Shown: positions 57,970-64,000 of the stretch, one piece after another
Position numbering within the stretch: position 1 is the first letter of the stretch
How the letters are laid out: every line of letters starts with the position of its first letter
NCBI RefSeq assembly: GCF_021462225.1
Contig: NC_061816.1
Span: forward strand, 7,837,390 to 7,901,389
Source of the DNA: Girardinichthys multiradiatus
Lineage: Eukaryota; Chordata; Actinopteri; Cyprinodontiformes; Goodeidae
Direction of reading: 5' to 3'
DNA: 64,000 nt
Program-made: the position numbers and the translations under genes
Notes under the pieces: generated by a model
Seen by the model: only the letters and a program-made list of their open reading frames with translations
What the model was told of the DNA's origin: nothing
Databases searched by the model: none

Positions 57970-58604
57970 CTCAATTTGTGGCAGTGGCAGGCAGAACTGG
58001 TAGTTCCGCCACTGGCGGTGTCGGAACTGCCACAGCCTACCACCGAAGCTCCCACCGGAACTGCCACAGCCTGCCGCAGGGTGGCAGGCAATTCCACGAG
58101 GAAGCCAGAAGGTGCCAGACCGGCCGCAAAAGCTTGCCAATGCGGTTGCCGCTGTTTTTGTGGAAGCTAATGATTATAGGCAAATTGGTTGTCATTATTG
58201 TTAATAGTGTCTGTGGAGCTGCCACCGGAAGTGATGCCAATGCTGATTATCGGCAAACGGGATGTCGTTGTTGTTATAGCCTGTTACCTAAATAATGATT
58301 CCATTATTGATTATTATTTAATAAACAGCTTTAAACCCATAACATAAGGTGATTGTATTTACTTGACATGGAAAATAAATAGCACTATGTGTATGTGTGA
58401 CGTGTTGAAAGGATGACGAAGATTTATTGCACAAACAGCCGGTTTATTATAGAGCACGAGCGGCTATTCTAAATTGTCACTCACAGAAAAATATAAATAA
58501 ATGCTTAAAAACACGCTGGATGTCCCAGGCTATAAGGCTGCCACGAGGATGCCACAGCCTGCCACCGGAACTGCCAGTTCTGCCTGCCACTGCCACGAAT
58601 TGAG
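57970..58604. mobile_element. MITE-like element with 39-bp inverted ends and internal GGAACTGCCACAGCC repeats
   Basis: Arms 57970-58008 and 58566-58604 are inverted copies with two mismatches (core gtggcagtggcaggcagaac). Internally cggaactgccacagcct occurs at 58022-58038 and 58056-58072 (period 34), and related words lie next to the right arm. A longer direct repeat (tgattat.ggcaaa...ttgttatag-like) recurs about 73 bp apart at 58171 and 58244. No transposase is present. Flanks gccgag/ttagat give no clear target duplication. The 177-codon frame across the left half is a by-product of repeat composition. Confidence 0.65.
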
Positions 58605-59397
58605 TTAGATCAGTTGTATAGATTATTTGTCCTCAATAAAAAGAATGTGGTAAGTTTTAGCCTCATAAAACCAAACACACAAGCTGCTTCTTGAAGTATA
58701 ACTAACAGCAATCAGTTGTTGACTTCAGTATCCACCCACCAGTCCCACCACCAGCTGTAAAGCATGAAGTGCATTAGCAAGATAACACCTCTATTACTTT
58801 TAACAATACTGCCGTTCCTCAGTGGCAGCATGCTGCTGGTTGTTAGTCACAGCCATCAACTCAAGGGAAGCGCGACTTCAAAAGGCGCTCAGATCTGAAC
58901 CGAGCAGTCAGCCATTAGAGGGGGAACAACATATTAGCCTTGCTGTGCTTGATGACTCTGTCTTCCAACTCAGGATGACAGTGTGAAATTATCACAAACT
59001 GATTCATGAACAGAAGCTGAGAGTTCAATCTCAGGACTTTGCATCTATTTATTCAAATAATTTTGCTTTTAGAGCTCATTTCTCTTTTGCAAACTTTGTA
59101 AATGTTTGAAAACAACAAATAACAGCTATGTACGATTTATATTCACCTCAATATCCCTATTGTTGAATGAAAACGAATTATCTGCATTAATTTGTAAATT
59201 TCTCCAGGCATTTCAAGTATAAAAACAAGCCATTAAACATCTCAAGAGATTGCCTTAAAAACAGTCAAAATATAAAAATATACAACTATAAGTGCTGCAG
59301 AAAACTGCCTTTGGGGAAGTATGGGATTAATTCTGTTCTATATCTTAAAAGACTTTAGTCAAGCACATTTTAATATGCATAATGTTTAGCACAGCTT
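58605..59397. other. No gene recognised
   Basis: AT-rich; nothing recognised. Confidence 0.4.
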
Positions 59398-59600
59398 AAA
59401 TGGTAAATGGACTGAACTTATGCCTTTCCAGTCATTCTGACCACTCCAAGTGCTTTACACTAGAGCCACATTCACCCAGGTGCACTGACTAACGCGCACA
59501 CATTCATACACCAATCAGTAGGCAATTTGAGGTTAAGTGCCTTGCCCAGGGGCACATCGAAATGTAGCAGGAGGAAGCTGGAATCAAACCCTGTGCTGTT
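59398..59600. repeat. Dispersed teleost repeat, copy 2
   Basis: Begins atggtaaatggactgaactt and contains ggcaatttgaggttaagtgc (59522-59541) and aggaggaagctggaatcaaa, matching 56119-56364 in order and orientation. Confidence 0.7.
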
Positions 59601-60840
59601 TTATGATACGTCTGCAGTTTTTGTAAAAATTTTAAATCATCTTCACAAGATATTAAATTTACAGAGGATGTTGTGGGAAATTCAAAGCAAAATTGTGACA
59701 TTTTGATATTGCCTGTTCTGAGTTATTGTCATGAAATTGGATTTTATTTATATTTTACTGGATTTGCTTAAAATGTCTTTATTATCCACAAAAAACTTGA
59801 AGATCATTTGGGAATGAGCATTTAGGGCTAGAATTTTGAAGTAACTAATATAATACTTAGTATGTACCCAAAAGAAAAATCCGTAATTTATAAACATTTA
59901 TATCTCACAGAACCACTAAATCTTGGTTTATTTATCCTTTAAACTGCATCTTTTTTATCTGGTCAATATAATAAGAACAGAAACTGAGTTGTAAATAAAA
60001 GGCAAACCCTCTTTGGTGACAACAAAGAAAAGAAACATACCAGGTCCTGACACAGCAGAACACTGTGAATCACTAAAACGTCTAAATTTTTCCAAGTTAT
60101 ATATATTTAGATATACAGAGTTTCCACTAGTTATCTAAGTAGTCATTCATCAATGTCCCTTACACCTTTTCACTAATTAAAAAGCAGTAATTTAGGTGTT
60201 AAAATTTAACATGTCAGTCAAAATTAAGGGCACGTGGTGGGGGAGGAATGTGTTGGATTTGTTGCAAATTTTTACCAATCAAAAATGTTATTTTTATGGT
60301 CTTATTTTGATGTGATGACACAGAGTATCAGTCAAAAAAATCAATAAGCCATTACAGAGAAGTAAGACTTTGATTTCAGGTCTTAAGAAGTTTTAGAGCT
60401 ACGACCAACAAACCAGAAATAGTTTGTGGCCAATTGTGCTCACAGATAAACCAAACAATTACAGATACTCTCCTGTTGTGGATCATTACTGACTTTTTTG
60501 TCATTATGTCACTTGGAGCATATGGGAGTGTTTTCCATCATGTGTTGATAGTATGTTTGTACAAAGTAATAGCTTTCCTGCAGTATTGTGAGCAAACATT
60601 GTTCTTGTGCAGCTTTTAAAGCATTAGTGCTGTTGTTAATTTTCAACGTTGCTTTGTCATAAAAACAGAATTTCTCTGACTGCAGATACACATTCCCTGC
60701 AGCAAATATTTCCAATTAAAATGTTGAGATAAAACCAATAAAACAAAAAACATTAAACATTATGTTTAATAGACCTCAACACACACCCTCCTTATTTGGT
60801 CATAAGAGTAAAACGTTTATACTAAATTATTTCTTCCTTA
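59601..60840. other. No gene recognised
   Basis: AT-rich; short frames without domains. Confidence 0.4.
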
Positions 60841-60871
60841 TTAAATATATATCTATATATATCTATATATA

Positions 60872-62510
60872 CAGTACAGACCAAGGGTTTGGACACACCT
60901 TCTCATGCAAAGAGTTTTCTTTATTTTCATGACTATGAATGTTGTAGCTTCACACTGAAGGCATCAAAACTATGAATTAACACATGTGGAATTATATACT
61001 GAACAGAAAAGTGTGAAACAACTGAAAATATGTCTTATATTCTAGGTTCTTCAAAGTAGCCACCTTTTGCTTTGATTACTGCTCCACACACTCTTGGCAT
61101 TCTGTTGATGAGCTTCAAGAGGTAGTCACCTGAAATGGTTTTCACTTCACAGGTGTGCCCTGTCAGGTTTAATAAGTGGGATTTCAAGCCTTATAAATGG
61201 GGTTGGGACCATCAGTTGTGTTGTGCAGAAGGTGGATACAGTACACAGCTGATAGTCCTACTGAATAGACTTAGAATTTGTATTATGGCAAGAAAAAAGC
61301 AGCTAAGTAAAGAAAAACGAGTGGACATCATTACTTTAAGAAATGAAGGTCAGTCAGTCCGAACAATTGGGAAAACTTTGAAAGTGTCCCCAAGTGCAGT
61401 CGCAAAAACCATCAAGCGCTACAAAGAAACTGGCTCACATGAGGACTGCTCCAGGAAAGGAAGACCAAGAGTCACCTCTGCTGCGGACGATAAGTTCATC
61501 CGAGTCACCAGCCTCAGAAATCGCAGGTTAACAGCAGCTCAGATTAGAGAACAGGTCAATGCCACACAGAGTTCTAGCAGCAGACACCTCTCTAGAACAA
61601 TTGTTAAGAGGAGACTGTGTGAATCAGGTCTTCATGGTAAAATAGCTGCTAGGAAACCACTGCTGAGGACAGGCAACAAGCAGAAGAGACTTGTTTGGGC
61701 TAAAGAACACAAGGAATGGACATTAGACCAGTGGAAATCTGTGCTTTGGTCTGATGAGTCCAAGTTTGAGATCTTTGGTTCCAACAACCGTGTCTTTGTG
61801 CAATGCAGAAGACGTGAACGGATGGACTCTACATGCCTGGTTCCCACCGTGAAGCATGGAGGAGGAGGTGTGATGGTGTGGGTGTGCTTTTCTGGTGACA
61901 CTGTTGGGGATTTATTCAGTAGTTGATTCAGTAATTGATGGCATACTGAACCAGCATGGCTCCACAGCATCTTGCAGTGGCATGCTATTCCGTCCGGTTT
62001 GCGTTTAGTTGGACCATCATTTATTTTTCAACAGGACAATGACCCCAAACACACCTCCAGGCTGTGTAAGGGCTATTTGACCAAGAAGGAGAGTGATGGG
62101 GTGCTGCGCCAGATGACCTGGCCTCCACAGTCACCGGACCTGGACCCAATCGAGATGGTTTGAGGTGAGCTGGACCACAGAGTGAAGGCAAAAGGGCCAA
62201 CAAGTGCTAAGCATCTCTGGGAACTCCTTCAAGACTGTTGGAAAACCATTTCAGGTGACTACCTCTTGAAGCTCATCAACAGAAGGCCAAGAGTGCGGAG
62301 CAGTAATCAAAGCAAAAGGTGGCTACTTTGAAGAACCTAGAATATAAGACATATTTTCAGTTGTTTCACACTGTTTTGTTCAGTATATGATTCCACATGT
62401 GTTAATTTATAGTTTTGATGCCTTCAGTGTGAAGCTACAATATTCATAGTCATGAAAATAAAGAAAACTCTTTGAATGAGAAGGTGTGTCCAAACCTTTG
62501 GTCTGTACTG
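60872..62510 (+). mobile_element. Tc1-like transposon D, full length, in a TA repeat
   Basis: A 1639-bp element with inverted repeats of about 270 bp (60872-61143 and 62241-62510), starting CAGTACAGACC and ending GGTCTGTACTG, flanked by TA (60870-60871, 62511-62512). Left flank (60845-60871) and right flank (62511-62553) are both TA-rich, so it inserted into a TA microsatellite. The transposase gene is on the plus strand and its 3' end runs into the right terminal repeat. Confidence 0.95.
61285..62330 (+). pseudogene. Tc1 transposase pseudogene (element D)
   Basis: ATG 61285 begins MARKKQLSKEKRVDIITL. Helix-turn-helix: GQSVRTIGKTLKVSPSAVAK; GRPRVTS hook; second DNA-binding half RRLTAAQIREQVNATQ. 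Catalytic: Asp in LWSDESKF (about 61751), VKHGGGGVMVW, Asp in FQQDNDPKHTS (about 62036), Glu in DLDPIEM (about 62150). Defects: a 12-bp tandem duplication (ttcagtagttga at 61915-61926, ttcagtaattga at 61927-61938) puts TGA in frame after GDLFSS; a local frame slip follows; TGA at 62161-62163 stands where TGG (Trp of the IEMVW motif) is expected; and the C-terminus is frameshifted near 62285. Confidence 0.93.
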
Positions 62511-62511
62511 T

Positions 62512-62512
<1 letters not shown>

Positions 62513-62553
<41 letters not shown>
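62513..62553. repeat. (TA)n microsatellite, right part of the element D target
   Basis: TA run directly right of element D, ending tatgtgtata. Confidence 0.9.
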
Positions 62554-62557
<4 letters not shown>

Positions 62558-62924
62558 ATATTTTTTTTATTCCATACACTTAAACGTAACATGTAACCCA
62601 AGGGGTGTGCCATTGATGTACATCAGTATATATACAAAAATGGAAATACAACACAATCACCATTTATATCAGATTTAAATAAAAATCTTTCCTTATAGCT
62701 GTGATAAACTTAATCCACCTACTTCATTTTTCCTCAAATTTATCCTGTTGTAATCTGATATTAAATAAATAAATGTTTTTTAAAAATTTTATAAAAAATA
62801 AAACATACAGTACCTGTTTTTGAAATGGAAAATTGGTAGGAGCCCTGGTCCCTGATGTTCCTGATCATCTCTAGTTATCAATGACTCGTTTCGCTTGGTA
62901 ATGCTACATAAAGTTAGGCTCAGA
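62554..62924. other. No gene recognised
   Basis: AT-rich; nothing recognised. Confidence 0.4.
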
Positions 62925-63080
62925 ATCAATCTGATAGAGAATCTGTGGAGGGAGCTAAAGATTAGGGTGATGGAAGGACGCCTTCCAACCTCAAATACTT
63001 AAAGCTCATCACTAATCGTGAAAATACCAGAGGAAACATGCAAATAGCTGGTCGGCCAGTGAAAGGTAGAATATTTTTCA
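62925..63080 (+). mobile_element. Tc1-like transposase relic (Glu-motif part)
   Basis: Plus strand reads IENLWRELKIRVMEGRLPT (about 62935-62992), the block carrying the catalytic Glu, then degraded C-terminal wording. The rest of the gene is missing. Confidence 0.7.
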
Positions 63081-63115
63081 CATGCCCCTTTTTCAAGAAC
63101 AACACACTTTAATGC

Positions 63116-63290
63116 AGGGGTGTCCAAAGTGCAGCCCAGGGGCCATTTGCAGCTCCTAACTGTAACTCAAGATTTATCCAAATTTGGACTGAGCTCAGGT
63201 GTTTGATGCAAATGGAGACTTTTTATTTTTATTTAGGGCAGACTTTAGTGCACCCAAATCTGCTTTTAATGAATCTAATAAACTTGGCTA
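63116..63290. mobile_element. hAT-type MITE end fragment
   Basis: caggggtgtccaaagtgcag (63116-63135) followed by cccaggggccatttgcagct is the well-known left terminus of a widespread vertebrate hAT-derived repeat. The opposite terminus is not readable. Confidence 0.6.
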
Positions 63291-64000
63291 AATACAACAA
63301 GAGTTTTCTTGAAAGATTGACCCAAATCCCATAGACTAAGTTTTCTGTCCTATTTTCTTTTTTTAATTCGAGCCCAAAAGAATTAGAAAACAGGATGGCT
63401 TTCTTTTAATAAGGTGCAAAACCCTTTTTTGAGTTTTGAATGATTTGCACATACTTTCCCACAAAACAAATTCTATATTTTCTGCCAACCAGAAACAAAA
63501 TTCATGGTTTAATGAAAACAATGTTAAATCTAAATTCTAAGGGGTATGAATCATTTTGAGCTTTATTGTGTCACTAGGACAGCACGAATGATCAGGTTAA
63601 TCAATTTCAATTTAAGTAATGGCAGGTCTGAACTCAAGAACACCAAATGCTTGATTTAAATTAAAAGGTGCTGCAACAATATATTGTTGTTTTAACTGTA
63701 AGGCACTTATTTGTTCTCAGTTCAGATGCACAGGATAAATGTCACATCAAAAGTGGGAAAATGTTTAAAACAATCATGGTCTCAATGGTTTACTTTACAA
63801 AAACCAGGAAGTTTGAAATTGGTAGTTTTTGGACAGCCAATGTATATACAGTATTAAGCTTCTCTGATCTCTGTTTGCGCTTTCTGTGTCTTTGCATCCA
63901 GCTGTGATTGGCTGCTTTCCTTTAAGCATTCAAAAAGATGAAAATGCTGTATGGGTGTTGCTGCTTTTGGCCAGAGATAAGTCTGTTTGGCCCCTGGAGA
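63291..64000. other. No gene recognised
   Basis: AT-rich; nothing recognised to the end of the window. Confidence 0.4.

Noticed and set aside
57762..58295. 177-codon open frame across the CpG-rich patch and MITE
   Set aside because: It crosses a repeat boundary, has low-complexity composition made by the GGAACTGCCACAGCC repeats, and is matched by open frames in other phases.

Overview
The window looks like teleost fish DNA, probably from a spiny-rayed lineage. The basis is its AT-rich, CpG-depleted sequence and a mix of Tc1-like and hAT DNA transposons, Rex1/CR1-like, L2-like and APE-type LINEs, a tRNA-derived SINE and TA/CA microsatellites that is typical of teleosts. I could not identify a single-copy host gene. 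It reads as a gene-poor segment filled by nested, decaying transposable elements (TEs).

Layout. About 1-3.7 kb: a complete but inactivated hAT element with an 8-bp target duplication and an intron. 4.5-7.2 kb: Tc1 and L2-like LINE relics. 8.5-10.75 kb: a 5'-truncated LINE (copy 1) with a 14-bp target-site duplication. 12.8-16.35 kb: two near-identical full-length Tc1 elements (A and B), head to head. 17.9-22.1 kb: an hAT MITE, a Rex1-like LINE split by a BED-finger hAT, and a solo LTR. 22-33 kb: Tc1 and LINE relics and an 805-bp TA-flanked MITE. 33.7-35.5 kb: a second copy of the same LINE, inserted in a Tc1 relic, again with a 14-bp duplication. 36.6-41.4 kb: a Tc1 relic, a SINE and a LINE tail. 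42.4-43.7 kb: a LINE-tailed retroposon carrying an intact open reading frame for a 143-residue, single-membrane-span protein, inserted in a Tc1-like relic. 45.5-46.8 kb: a rearranged endonuclease end of the LINE (copy 3). 49.7-53.7 kb: a Tc1 relic, an LTR-like stretch and a full-length Tc1 (C) with two nonsense codons. 57.4-58.6 kb: hairpin-containing repeat units, a CpG-rich patch and a long-TIR MITE. 60.9-62.5 kb: a full-length Tc1 (D) inside a TA microsatellite.

How the parts relate. No transposase or reverse transcriptase gene is intact. Several nonsense codons are CGA-to-TGA changes, as expected from decay of methylated CpG. The exception to the general decay is the 143-residue reading frame at 43.1-43.5 kb, the best candidate here for something undescribed. 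Its 3' end has the same ATTGA-type tail, AATAAA signal and small stem-loop as Rex1-like LINE fragments in the window, which suggests a passenger mobilised by LINE machinery. Family names come from recognising conserved motifs by eye; no database search was possible.
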